A stretch of DNA of 28,502 bases from Bacteroidota bacterium (GCA_020047835.1 JAIFNJ010000038.1:1-28502), one strand, 5' to 3'. Counted from the stretch's first letter, positions 1-8,117 are shown. The notes: generated by a model from the letters alone, not told the origin. Translations and numbers: made by a program.

Positions 1-141
1 AAGCCTTTTTTTCCTGAATCGGAAAGTCACCAAAAGTTTATTAAAAACCAGCTGGAAAATATCCGATTAATTAGGGAGCAACAACCCGGTATTGATTTAG
101 TGGCTGAAAAAGAATATTTTGAAAAACTAATATTGGATTAG
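1..141 (+). CDS. C-terminal fragment of an unidentified protein
   Basis: An open frame runs from the first base to a TAG stop at 139-141 and gives the last 46 residues of a protein whose start lies outside the window. The visible part is charged and probably helical (…HQKFIKNQLENIRLIREQ…, ending KLILD), with no signal, membrane segment or motif I recognise. It meets ribF tail to tail, and the two stop codons overlap (ribF stop at 138-140). The clean frame right up to the stop supports a real gene; the family cannot be told from this fragment. Confidence 0.6.
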   Translation, partial: KPFFPESESHQKFIKNQLENIRLIREQQPGIDLVAEKEYFEKLILD

Positions 142-1076
142 TTTAAGCAATCATTTTTCAATGTTTCAAGCGCTAATTCTTTATCTTTTTTTAATTGAAT
201 TCTCAAGGCTTCAACCGATTCAAATTGAAATTCATCTCGCAGTTTTCTGATGATGCTTATTTTAATGAATTTGCCATATAAATCGCCAGTAAAATTAAAT
301 AAATGCGCTTCAATAACAGGTATTTGGGTGTTGTCTTCAAGAGTAGGACGAATGCCAATATTCATCATTCCCTGGTAAGTTATTCCTTCATACTGAACCA
401 ATACGGCATAAACACCGTATCCGGGAATAAATTTATTTTCGGGAGGTAGTAAATTGGCCGTTGGAAAGCCCAATTTATTTCCTAAGCGGTGGCCATGAAC
501 CACGGTTCCCGAAAGCAGATAAGGATAACCCAGTAATTTTGATGCTTCCATTAATAAGCCTTGTGATAGCAATTGGCGGATATAAGTGGAACTTAATTTT
601 CCATCTTCAGTGGTAACTTCATTTTGTTGCACCACCTTAAAATCAAGATTTTTTGATAGTTGAAGTAATTTTTCATAATTACCTTCCCGGTTTTTCCCAA
701 TGGTATGGTCGTAACCAACCAATAGGGTACTTATGTGCAATTTTTCAATTAATAGTTGCTTCACAAATTCCTGATAACTGAGAGAAGCTATTCTTTTTGT
801 AAAAGGGTAAAGTACCAAATGGTTGATTCCTGCTTGACGGAATAATTCAATTTTTTCGTCAATGGTTGTGAGTAAAACAAATTCTTTATCGGGGTTAAGG
901 ACAATTGCCGGATGGGGCGAAAAAGTAAAAATAACACTCTCACCATTCACTTTTTTCGATAAACGAATAAGCTGATCAATTACCCGTCGGTGCCCCAGAT
1001 GCACGCCGTCAAATGAGCCAATTGTAACTACTGGATTTATGGCGCTAAAATCAATTATGTCGTCCCAAATTTTCAA
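138..1076 (-). CDS. ribF: Bifunctional riboflavin kinase / FAD synthetase RibF
   Basis: Converts riboflavin to FMN and FMN to FAD in the cytosol. The N-terminal adenylyltransferase domain shows the nucleotidyl-transferase signature GSFDGVHLGH (HLGH about residues 26-29). The C-terminal flavokinase domain carries the LGNKLGFPTAN signature near residue 195-205. The length of 312 aa is normal. The longest frame begins at a TTG at 1094, but that codon sits inside a TATTTTTG promoter box (1092-1099), so transcription would start downstream of it. The next TTG at 1076 gives MKIWDDIIDF, which matches the usual start of RibF in this phylum, so I chose it. No Shine-Dalgarno is present. The gene is convergent with the fragment at 1-141. 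The window also holds ribD, but far away and not in an operon with ribF. Confidence 0.93.
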   Translation of the reverse strand: MKIWDDIIDFSAINPVVTIGSFDGVHLGHRRVIDQLIRLSKKVNGESVIFTFSPHPAIVLNPDKEFVLLTTIDEKIELFRQAGINHLVLYPFTKRIASLSYQEFVKQLLIEKLHISTLLVGYDHTIGKNREGNYEKLLQLSKNLDFKVVQQNEVTTEDGKLSSTYIRQLLSQGLLMEASKLLGYPYLLSGTVVHGHRLGNKLGFPTANLLPPENKFIPGYGVYAVLVQYEGITYQGMMNIGIRPTLEDNTQIPVIEAHLFNFTGDLYGKFIKISIIRKLRDEFQFESVEALRIQLKKDKELALETLKNDCLN

Positions 1077-1091
1077 TGCAACTATTTTTGG

Positions 1092-1099
1092 CAAAAATA
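1092..1099 (-). promoter_or_regulatory. -7 box of the ribF promoter
   Basis: The minus strand reads TATTTTTG, a match to the Bacteroidota -7 consensus TAnnTTTG, 16 nt before the chosen TTG start of ribF. No good TTG -33 element lies at the right spacing, so the call rests on the -7 box and its position. Confidence 0.4.
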
Positions 1100-1199
1100 T
1101 AAAAATGAATTACAATTTAACCGTTTTGATTTTCCATGAGTCAAACATAATACTATTTAATGGGAATTAACTTTATTATTTCTTGTCAACAACCAATGG

Positions 1200-1232
1200 T
1201 TTGCAGGCATTAAAATTATAAATGTATATTTG
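1200..1232 (+). promoter_or_regulatory. Bacteroidota-type promoter upstream of the TlpA-like lipoprotein gene
   Basis: TTTG at 1200-1203, 21 nt spacer, TATATTTG at 1225-1232: a full match to TTTG-N19-21-TAnnTTTG. It would start transcription near 1239, leaving a leader of about 50 nt before the ATG at 1293. A second -7-like box (TATTTTTG, 1262-1269) is nearer the gene but lacks a -33 element. Confidence 0.6.
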
Positions 1233-1292
1233 TACCTGTTAAAAATTGGGTGTGAAAACATTATTTTTGCATTATAAAAAATGTATTCAATT

Positions 1293-2555
1293 ATGAAAAC
1301 ACGGTATTTACTGTTTTTGAGTTTTATTTTGGTGCTTTTTGGTTGTCAAGAGAAACAACCAGAAGTTCGAATTCAAGCAACTATACAAGAGGGAGCAGGC
1401 AACTATATTAAATTCATTGATATGACTCAACCCGGCTTGGCCCCTGATTCAATGGCTTTGAATGAAGCAGGTAAGTTTGAATTTGTTCAAAACACAACAC
1501 AACCCAAGGATTTTATTTTCTATTTTAACGATAAGGAATACATTCGTCTAGTACTATGTCCCAACGAAATAGTAACACTTTCAGCCAATGCTTCCAATTT
1601 GGTGTCAACCTATCATGTTTCGGGTTCTCAGGAATCGGTAGATGTTAGCCTGATTATAAAACGACATTTCAGAGCCGTTGGTATTTTAGATACCTTGCAA
1701 CAGTTTTATCTAAAGAATCAAACCAATCCACAACTTACTGAAATAGTTGAAAAGCTAACTGTTATCAGTGATTCGATATTTTCCGATGAAAAGGCTTTTC
1801 TTACCTCATTTATTGAAAACAATCCGGGTTCTATAGCGGCTTACATTGCCTTATCACAAAAATTGGGATTAAATAAACAGTTGTTTACCCTGGCTAACGA
1901 TTTATCCTATTTTGAAATGGTAGATACCGCAATGGCTTCGCGATACAATAATACAGCTATATCAAAAATGTTGCACACATACATTACCCGCGAAAAATTG
2001 AGATTAAATCAGGAAAAAGAAAATACTCAAAATGATAGCATTAGTAATATAGCTCCCGATGTTCGACTTCCTAATGTCTTGGGCGATACACTTGCATTGG
2101 CTGCGTTAAGAGGAAAATACGTACTGGTCGATTTTTGGGGAAGCTGGTGCCGTCCAAGCCGTTTGAACAATACTATTCTTAGAGACATCTATCGAAAATA
2201 TCGAAATCGGGGTTTCGAAATTTATCAAATTGCTATTGAGCACACGGCAGCCAATTGGAGTAATACCATTAAGGAAGATAAGCTATTTTGGAAGTATCAG
2301 GTGAGCGAATTAAACTATATGGAAAGCAAAACAGCAAAGGATTTTGGTGTAAAAGAGATGCCTTCAAATTTTCTAGTTGACCCCGATGGAAAAATCATAG
2401 CCAGAAACCTTTATGGAGCTGATTTAACAAACCAATTGGAATTGGTATTAAAACCGGCACCTATTGCTAAGCCAATCAACACTGTTGTACCTGATTCCAG
2501 TGCAATTGAAAAAACACCAATACAGGAACCAATTACCCCCCCTTCAATTCAATAG
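1293..2555 (+). CDS. TlpA-like thioredoxin-fold lipoprotein with a CxxS active site
   Basis: Predicted lipoprotein of 420 aa. The signal peptide ends in lipobox LFGC (Cys18). A beta-rich N-terminal part resembling DUF4369 is followed by a helical linker and a C-terminal thioredoxin/AhpC-TSA fold. That fold has strand VLVDFWGSW, the redox motif, the cis-proline loop MPSNFLVDPDG and a proline-rich tail of about 30 residues. TlpA/ResA relatives reduce periplasmic disulfides through WCxxC. Here the motif is WCRPS (Cys286, Ser289), so the resolving cysteine is missing and normal dithiol chemistry is impossible. It may be a monothiol or isomerase-like enzyme, or a trapping or structural protein; this is inference. 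I use the second ATG (1293) because it gives a compact MKTRYLL signal peptide; the frame also opens at 1281. lpxH follows after 3 nt and is probably co-transcribed. Confidence 0.88.
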   Translation: MKTRYLLFLSFILVLFGCQEKQPEVRIQATIQEGAGNYIKFIDMTQPGLAPDSMALNEAGKFEFVQNTTQPKDFIFYFNDKEYIRLVLCPNEIVTLSANASNLVSTYHVSGSQESVDVSLIIKRHFRAVGILDTLQQFYLKNQTNPQLTEIVEKLTVISDSIFSDEKAFLTSFIENNPGSIAAYIALSQKLGLNKQLFTLANDLSYFEMVDTAMASRYNNTAISKMLHTYITREKLRLNQEKENTQNDSISNIAPDVRLPNVLGDTLALAALRGKYVLVDFWGSWCRPSRLNNTILRDIYRKYRNRGFEIYQIAIEHTAANWSNTIKEDKLFWKYQVSELNYMESKTAKDFGVKEMPSNFLVDPDGKIIARNLYGADLTNQLELVLKPAPIAKPINTVVPDSSAIEKTPIQEPITPPSIQ

Positions 2556-2558
2556 CTG

Positions 2559-3344
2559 GTGAGTACAAAAAAAATATACTTTGCATCGGATGTGCATTTG
2601 GGGCATCCAACGTTGGAGAAAGCTCAATGGCGTGAGCATTTATTCGTTCACTGGCTCGATGAAATAAAAAATGATTGCTCGGTTTTGTATTTGGTCGGTG
2701 ATGTTTTCGATTTTTGGTTTGAATACAAAAAAGTTGTTCCTCGCGGATTTGTTCGTACCCTTGGAAAATTAGCTGAGTTAGCTGATTCAGGAATTACCAT
2801 TCATTTTTTTACCGGAAATCATGATGTGTGGGTATTTGATTACTTACCTAAAGAAATTGGTATTATTGTTCATCGGGGTCCAATAACTCAGGAATTATCG
2901 GGAAAGAATTTTTACATTGCACATGGTGACGGATTAGGGCCCGGTGATTTAGGATACAAATTAATGAAAAAGGCGTTTACCAGCCGATTTATGCAATGGG
3001 TTTTTAGTCGGTTGCACCCTAACTTCGCCGTATGGTTGGCTCATAAAACTTCCAATACCAGTCGCGATTATAATGGAATTAAACCCGAAGAGTTCAAAGG
3101 GGAGGAGCGGGAATTAATATACCTTCATGCAAAAGAGGTTTTAGCTGAGAAACAGTTTGACTATTTAATATTTGGGCATCGCCATTTAGCCATTGACATA
3201 GCCATCGGAACCAGTCGGTTTATTATTTTAGGTGACTGGCTCTACAATTTTACCTATGGAGTTTTTGATGGCAATAGCTTTGAATTAAAAAAAGTTGATC
3301 CGGCGGTAATTAATTTTTACAAAAACAAGTTTCAGAAAATTTAG
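2559..3344 (+). CDS. lpxH: UDP-2,3-diacylglucosamine diphosphatase LpxH
   Basis: Peripheral inner-membrane calcineurin-like phosphoesterase that cleaves UDP-2,3-diacylglucosamine to lipid X and UMP, an early step of lipid A synthesis. All metal-site motifs are present: DVHLGH (Asp11, His13), GDVFDFW (Asp48), GNHD (Asn87-Asp89), AHGDG (His122) and FGHRH (His207, His209). The length of 261 aa is near the family norm. The start is GTG, 3 nt after the stop of the preceding lipoprotein gene, and no better ATG lies before the DVHLGH motif. The close spacing suggests one transcript with the CxxS lipoprotein. No terminator is visible behind it. Confidence 0.93.
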   Translation: MSTKKIYFASDVHLGHPTLEKAQWREHLFVHWLDEIKNDCSVLYLVGDVFDFWFEYKKVVPRGFVRTLGKLAELADSGITIHFFTGNHDVWVFDYLPKEIGIIVHRGPITQELSGKNFYIAHGDGLGPGDLGYKLMKKAFTSRFMQWVFSRLHPNFAVWLAHKTSNTSRDYNGIKPEEFKGEERELIYLHAKEVLAEKQFDYLIFGHRHLAIDIAIGTSRFIILGDWLYNFTYGVFDGNSFELKKVDPAVINFYKNKFQKI

Positions 3345-3392
3345 CGGATAGATCTAAAAATCAATTGGCTGACTAATGTGAATTTTGGAGGA

Positions 3393-3421
3393 TTGAAGCA
3401 ACGAAAAAAAATATATATTTG
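3393..3421 (+). promoter_or_regulatory. Probable promoter of the two-gene lipoprotein/secreted-protein operon
   Basis: TTG at 3393-3395, an 18-nt spacer and TATATTTG at 3414-3421. The spacer is 1 nt shorter than usual. The -7 box covers the TTG at 3419 where the longest frame opens, so translation must begin further down, at the ATG at 3479. Confidence 0.5.
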
Positions 3422-3478
3422 TTGGTGCGGCAAAACATATTAAGTTTTTGGTTGGTACTATTGTTTAAACAGAACAGA

Positions 3479-4306
3479 ATGAAAATAGCAACGCAATTTA
3501 TAGGGGTCATTCTTTTTTTTCTTCTTTATTCGTGTTCTTCAGGCAATAAAAAAACAGCCTTGAGTGGCATTGATAAAATGGACGAGGGTGATTCTTATTC
3601 TCAACCTGAAGATGAGAATTTTAGAATACCATCCCCTATGGAATTGTTTGTTTTTATGGAAAAAAGCGAAGCCCCATTTGTGAAAGAGGCTTTAAGTAAT
3701 CCAAATCGTCATACTGAATTCATCAATAATAAATCAAAAGCATTAAATTTAGGAGTGTATTCTGCTGATTTAGCCTACTGTGCTGTTTATGGAAATATCC
3801 AAGAAGCGATTGTTTATTTTAATACCGCCAAAATTTTAGCTACTGGATTGGGTTTGCATGAAGGATACGGTGCTGAAATAGCCATGCGAATCGATGATAA
3901 TTTGAACAATATAGATTCGTTAAAAGATATTACCACCGAGTCATTTAGCGAAGCCAATTTATTTTTAGAGGAGCAGGGATTATCCGACATTCAAGGGTTG
4001 ATAATTGCCGGGGGTTGGGTTGAGGGCTTGTATTTAGCATTGAAATCGGTAAACGGTAATGATTTAAGTAATCCAGTAATGGAGAGGATTGCTGATCAGC
4101 AGGTTTTATTGGAAAATTTGTTAAAATATTTAAATCGGTATTCCGAAAGCAGTAATGTTTTAGAAATTATTTCGCAGCTTGATGAACTTCAGGAAATTTA
4201 TGATCAGTTATACTATAACGATGAAAACACACGAATTACAAAAGAACAATATGTGGCCATTGTTAATAAGGTGGCGGTATTGCGTGATTCCATGATAATT
4301 AATTAG
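3479..4306 (+). CDS. Predicted all-helical lipoprotein of unknown function
   Basis: A 275-aa protein with a lipoprotein signal (MKIATQFIGVILFFLLYSC, lipobox Cys19) followed by a polar, disordered stretch to about residue 50. The rest is a mostly helical domain with recognisable segments IPSPMELFVFM, LGVYSADLAY and GLIIAGGWVEGLYLA. I recall similar hypothetical lipoproteins in Bacteroidota but know no function. Its predicted location is a membrane facing the periplasm. The longest frame starts at TTG 3419, but that codon lies in a promoter box, and the ATG at 3479 starts exactly at the signal peptide. The next gene begins 10 nt after the stop, so the two are likely an operon. Confidence 0.82.
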   Translation: MKIATQFIGVILFFLLYSCSSGNKKTALSGIDKMDEGDSYSQPEDENFRIPSPMELFVFMEKSEAPFVKEALSNPNRHTEFINNKSKALNLGVYSADLAYCAVYGNIQEAIVYFNTAKILATGLGLHEGYGAEIAMRIDDNLNNIDSLKDITTESFSEANLFLEEQGLSDIQGLIIAGGWVEGLYLALKSVNGNDLSNPVMERIADQQVLLENLLKYLNRYSESSNVLEIISQLDELQEIYDQLYYNDENTRITKEQYVAIVNKVAVLRDSMIIN

Positions 4307-4316
4307 TCAATAAAAA

Positions 4317-4940
4317 ATGTTAAATTATAAGTCAATTAAGAATTTTTTATTTGTTTCAACGCTGTTGCTTATTTTTGTTTTGCCTAATATATCCATGGCT
4401 CAAAATTGTTCTAAAAAGAAATTGGCCGACAAAGAACTAAGAGAAGATTATGATTATCGGGGTCAATCACTTTTTATTGAGCTAGGTAATGGCGATTCAA
4501 CCACGCTGAATATTGTGCTTTATTCAAAGCAGAATTATCGATTGTTTGTTGTAGGTGAACAAAAACTTGGGAAAGTTGATTATGATATTATTGTTCCCCG
4601 AAAAAAGTTTAATCGGGTAGTGAAAGATATACAGCCTAAAAAAGTTACTTCCTATAAAAAGGATCCCAATGGATTTTACCTCTATAATAACGATGGTGAG
4701 CGAATTCCAATTGGTGAAGAGATGATTCAGGATACTAGTTGGACCCGCGAAACTTCAACTACTGAGGAGGTGGTTTTTAACAGCCGTACTTCAGATGTCT
4801 CCTATTGGTTAGCTACTCCCAGTAAAACGCAGCTTATAACCATTAAAGTTTATGTTGAAAAAGCTGAAAAAGTGCAGCGCGGTTGCATAGGAATCTATGT
4901 GGGACGGGAGTTTGCCAATGCATACCAATTCAGAAGGTAA
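4317..4940 (+). CDS. Secreted beta-rich protein of unknown function
   Basis: A 207-aa protein with a Sec signal peptide (hydrophobic LFVSTLLLIFVLP, likely cleavage after SMAQ) and a mature part that looks beta-rich. Segments FIELGNGDSTTLNIVLYSKQ, NYRLFVVGEQ and TQLITIKVYV alternate in a beta-sandwich-like pattern, and the mature protein begins NC and ends with GCIGIYVG. These features recur in the protein at 21342-21827, so the two may belong to one divergent family. It follows the helical lipoprotein by 10 nt and is probably co-expressed. I cannot assign a role; a periplasmic binding or structural protein is only a guess. Confidence 0.8.
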   Translation: MLNYKSIKNFLFVSTLLLIFVLPNISMAQNCSKKKLADKELREDYDYRGQSLFIELGNGDSTTLNIVLYSKQNYRLFVVGEQKLGKVDYDIIVPRKKFNRVVKDIQPKKVTSYKKDPNGFYLYNNDGERIPIGEEMIQDTSWTRETSTTEEVVFNSRTSDVSYWLATPSKTQLITIKVYVEKAEKVQRGCIGIYVGREFANAYQFRR

Positions 4941-5086
4941 CAGATATCTTTATAAACTCATTTTTACATAGGAAATTTATTTTAACCATTTTATATACTT
5001 AAAATTACCTCTGATTTGTAACCTAACTATCTATTTGTCGTCAAACTGCCGACATGGATTAAAAATTTAACAAAAAACTATTTATT

Positions 5087-6859
5087 ATGAAAAGCTTTTT
5101 AAAGTACACTTTAGCTACGGTTGTAGGAATTTTGCTTTACACGGTTATTGCCACTTTTATCTTCTTTGGTATTATTGGTGCTATAGTGGCAGCATCGGGC
5201 GACAAAGAAACAACCATTAAGCCAAACAGCATTCTCTATCTTAAGTTCGATAAACGGATTGTGGATCGTGCATCGGATAACCCATTTGAAGGGTTCAATT
5301 TTGCCACTTTTGAACCGGATGCGGCCGAAGGGTTGAATGACATTCTTAAAAATTTGAAAAAAGCTAAGGATGATGAAGATATCAAAGGTATTTTTATGGA
5401 ATTGAGTTACATTCCGGCAGGTATTGCTACCATTGATGAAATCAGAAATGAATTGATCCGTTTTAAAGAAAGCGGTAAGTTCATTTACACCTATTCTGAA
5501 GTAATGACACAAGGCGCCTATTACTTGGCCTCGGTTTCCGATAAAATTTATATGAATCCTGTAGGTGGTATGGAATTAAAAGGATTGCGTTCCAAATCGA
5601 CCTTCTTTAAAGGAGCACTTGAAAAATTAGGAATAGAACCTGTTATTTTCCGTCATGGTAAATTTAAAAGTGCCATTGAACCATTTATGCTCGATAAAAT
5701 GAGCGATGCGAATAAGGAACAGACATTAACCTTCGTGCAATCTATTTGGGATCACATGGCCGCTGAAATTGGTAAGTCACGCGGTTTAACTCAGGCTGAT
5801 ATTAATAAAATAGCGGATGCATTTCTTATTCGTAATACTCAAGATGCCGTTGAACAAAAAATTATTGACGGATCAAAATACCGCGACGAGGTGATTGATG
5901 AATTGGTAACGCTTACTGGTGCTGAAAAACCTGAAAAGTTAGAAATTGTAAAGCTTTCGGTCTACAACAATGTTCAAAAAGAAAAAAAGCATAAAAAGGG
6001 ACCAAAAGATAAGATAGCGGTAATTTACGCTTCCGGTGAAATTAATTCAGGTAAAGGTGATAATCAAACCATTGGTTCTGAAACCATTTCCCAAGCATTT
6101 CGGAAAGCACGACGCGATACTACGGTTAAAGCAATTGTATTACGGGTGAATTCTCCCGGTGGAAGTGGTTTAGCATCTGATGTTATTTGGCGCGAAGCCG
6201 TACTTGCGCAAAAAGTTAAACCACTGATAGTTTCAATGGGCGACTTGGCAGCATCGGGTGGGTATTATATTGCCTGCCCGGCCGATGTAATTGTTGCCAG
6301 CGAAGTTACCCTTACCGGTTCCATTGGAGTTTTTGGATTGATGTTTAATACTCAGGAGCTCATGAACAAAAAATTGGGTATTACTTTTGATGGAATTAAA
6401 ACCAATAAATTTGCCGATTTGGGCGATATGACCCGTCCTATGAGCGAAGCTGAAAAGGAGATTATACAAACTGGTGTTGAAGAGTTTTATACCATATTTA
6501 TTGGTAAAGTTGGCGATGGTAGAAAAATGAATGTTGATAGTGTTGATTTAATTGGTCAGGGACGTGTTTGGAGTGGAGCTAATGCCATGGAAATTGGTTT
6601 AATTGACGAGTTTGGAGGTATTGACAGGGCTTTAGCCATTGCTGCAGAAAAAGCTGGACTTACTGATTATAAAACAATGGAATTGCCGGAAAGACCCGAT
6701 CCGTTTGAAGAGTTAATTAAACAGCTAACCGGTGAAGCCAAAATTAAAATTCTTCAAAGTGAATTGGGTGAAAATTATTATTATTATCAAAAAATGAAAA
6801 GCTTTCAGCAAATGCAAGGAATTCAGGCTCGTATGGCTTCTGATATAGAATTGTACTAG
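5087..6859 (+). CDS. sppA: Signal peptide peptidase SppA, 67-kDa (tandem) type
   Basis: Membrane-bound serine protease that degrades cleaved signal peptides. At 590 aa it is the long form with two tandem ClpP/crotonase-like domains (about 50-270 and 305-540) after one N-terminal membrane segment (residues 8-36). The catalytic dyad is visible: general-base Lys194 in GKFKSAIEPF of the first domain and nucleophile Ser390 in GDLAASGGYYIA of the second, equivalent to Lys209 and Ser409 in E. coli. The start ATG is the only one before the hydrophobic segment. No clear promoter is found in the 146-nt gap upstream (the best -7-like sequence is TCTATTTG at 5030-5037). A strong hairpin terminator follows, so it is probably monocistronic. 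Confidence 0.95.
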   Translation: MKSFLKYTLATVVGILLYTVIATFIFFGIIGAIVAASGDKETTIKPNSILYLKFDKRIVDRASDNPFEGFNFATFEPDAAEGLNDILKNLKKAKDDEDIKGIFMELSYIPAGIATIDEIRNELIRFKESGKFIYTYSEVMTQGAYYLASVSDKIYMNPVGGMELKGLRSKSTFFKGALEKLGIEPVIFRHGKFKSAIEPFMLDKMSDANKEQTLTFVQSIWDHMAAEIGKSRGLTQADINKIADAFLIRNTQDAVEQKIIDGSKYRDEVIDELVTLTGAEKPEKLEIVKLSVYNNVQKEKKHKKGPKDKIAVIYASGEINSGKGDNQTIGSETISQAFRKARRDTTVKAIVLRVNSPGGSGLASDVIWREAVLAQKVKPLIVSMGDLAASGGYYIACPADVIVASEVTLTGSIGVFGLMFNTQELMNKKLGITFDGIKTNKFADLGDMTRPMSEAEKEIIQTGVEEFYTIFIGKVGDGRKMNVDSVDLIGQGRVWSGANAMEIGLIDEFGGIDRALAIAAEKAGLTDYKTMELPERPDPFEELIKQLTGEAKIKILQSELGENYYYYQKMKSFQQMQGIQARMASDIELY

Positions 6860-6894
6860 ATTTTCATTATAGATTCAAATATTAAAAATTTAAT

Positions 6895-6930
6895 AAAAAG
6901 ACCTGCAACAAAATACTTGCAGGTCTTTTT
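6895..6930 (+). terminator. Intrinsic terminator of sppA
   Basis: A perfect 14-bp inverted repeat (AAAAAGACCTGCAA / TTGCAGGTCTTTTT) with an 8-nt loop, ending in five T. The A/T-rich outer pairs could let it work on both strands. Confidence 0.85.
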
Positions 6931-6943
6931 ATTTTCAAAGAAA

Positions 6944-6975
6944 TTGGCAAATACCTATTTATTAAATTAATTTTG
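6944..6975 (+). promoter_or_regulatory. Bacteroidota-type promoter of mrp
   Basis: TTG at 6944-6946, a 21-nt spacer and TAATTTTG at 6968-6975. Transcription would start near 6982, about 20 nt before the mrp ATG and just behind the sppA terminator. Confidence 0.6.
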
Positions 6976-7001
6976 CACATTGAATTTAAAAACAATCTGA
7001 A

Positions 7002-8117
7002 ATGATATATACAGCAAAGCAGGTATTTGATGCACTAAAAGAAGTTATGCATCCCGAAAAAAAAACAGATATTGTCTCATTGGAGATGATTCATAATCTG
7101 GAAATTGAAGGAAATAAAATTTCTTTTGCCTTGGTATTCAGCAAGGAAAATACTACCAATATTGCCAATTTAAAAAAGGAATGTGTGGCCGCTATTGAAA
7201 AAAATCTTGGAAGTGAAGCGGATGTGAGGGGTAATATTAGTGCCATGACTATAAAGGATGAAACGCCTGGACCAATGGATCGGGTTAAGAATATAATTGC
7301 CATTGCTTCTGGTAAAGGAGGCGTAGGTAAATCAACTATTGCATCGAATCTGGCTGTTGCTTTAGCCAATACCGGAGCCAAAGTTGGTTTGGTTGATGCG
7401 GATATTTATGGCCCGTCGGTTCCAAAAATGTTTCAAATGGAAGGGGAGCGCCCGGAAGTAAAAAAAATTAACGGTTCGGATGTTATTTTTCCTGTAATGA
7501 AATATGGGGTAAAATTGCTTTCCATGGGATTTTTTGTAAACCCCGAAGATGCTTTGGTTTGGCGAGGCCCAATGGCAACCAGTGCTCTGAACCAATTGTT
7601 ATTACAAGGCGATTGGGGCGAACTTGATTATTTATTAATTGACCTTCCTCCCGGTACCAGCGACATTCACTTAACTTTGGTGCAATCGGTGGCCGTTACT
7701 GGTGCTATTGTAGTAAGTACCCCACAGGATGTGGCGTTGGCTGATGCCATAAAGGGAATCAATATGTTCCGTGGCGAAAAAATAAATGTTCCTGTTTTAG
7801 GATTGGTTGAAAATATGGCTTGGTTTACACCGGCTGAACTTCCTGAAAATAAATATTACATCTTTGGAAATGGCGGTTGTAAAGCTTTAGCAGAGAAAAT
7901 GAATTTGAAATTGTTGGGACAAATTCCAATTGTTCAAAGTATTCGCGAAGGGGGCGATACCGGTGTTCCAGCTGCGGTTAACCCTGATACAATTACCGGA
8001 TTGGCATTTGCTCAAATGGCTCAAGTGGTTATTAATGAAATTGAAAGGCGAAACACGCAGGAGCCAACCCAAAAAGTAGAGATAACTGCTAAGCACTTAG
8101 GACACAAAACCAGATAA
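7002..8117 (+). CDS. mrp: Mrp/ApbC-family iron-sulfur carrier P-loop ATPase
   Basis: Cytosolic ATPase of the Mrp/NBP35 family that carries Fe-S clusters to apoproteins. An N-terminal MIP18/DUF59-like domain (about 1-85) precedes the deviant-Walker ParA-like domain, with IASGKGGVGKST (P-loop 104-111), DADIYGPSVP, the VWRGPM segment and DLPPGTSD. The length of 371 aa is typical. The C-terminal CxxC that binds the bridging cluster in many homologues is absent: the equivalent stretch reads ENMAWFTPAELPENKYYIFG followed by a single Cys in NGGCK. I recall the same substitution in other Bacteroidota Mrp proteins, so it is probably a lineage trait. The gene is preceded by its own promoter. Confidence 0.93.
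   Translation: MIYTAKQVFDALKEVMHPEKKTDIVSLEMIHNLEIEGNKISFALVFSKENTTNIANLKKECVAAIEKNLGSEADVRGNISAMTIKDETPGPMDRVKNIIAIASGKGGVGKSTIASNLAVALANTGAKVGLVDADIYGPSVPKMFQMEGERPEVKKINGSDVIFPVMKYGVKLLSMGFFVNPEDALVWRGPMATSALNQLLLQGDWGELDYLLIDLPPGTSDIHLTLVQSVAVTGAIVVSTPQDVALADAIKGINMFRGEKINVPVLGLVENMAWFTPAELPENKYYIFGNGGCKALAEKMNLKLLGQIPIVQSIREGGDTGVPAAVNPDTITGLAFAQMAQVVINEIERRNTQEPTQKVEITAKHLGHKTR

Noticed and set aside
5111..5512. 133-aa open frame antisense to sppA
   Set aside because: Lies wholly inside sppA, whose catalytic residues are intact; no promoter box and Asn/Ile/Phe-rich antisense composition typical of shadow frames.
7091..7381. 96-aa open frame antisense to mrp
   Set aside because: Mirrors the P-loop region of mrp; no start signal or domain. 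Same judgement for the frames at 7362-7595 and 7887-8096.
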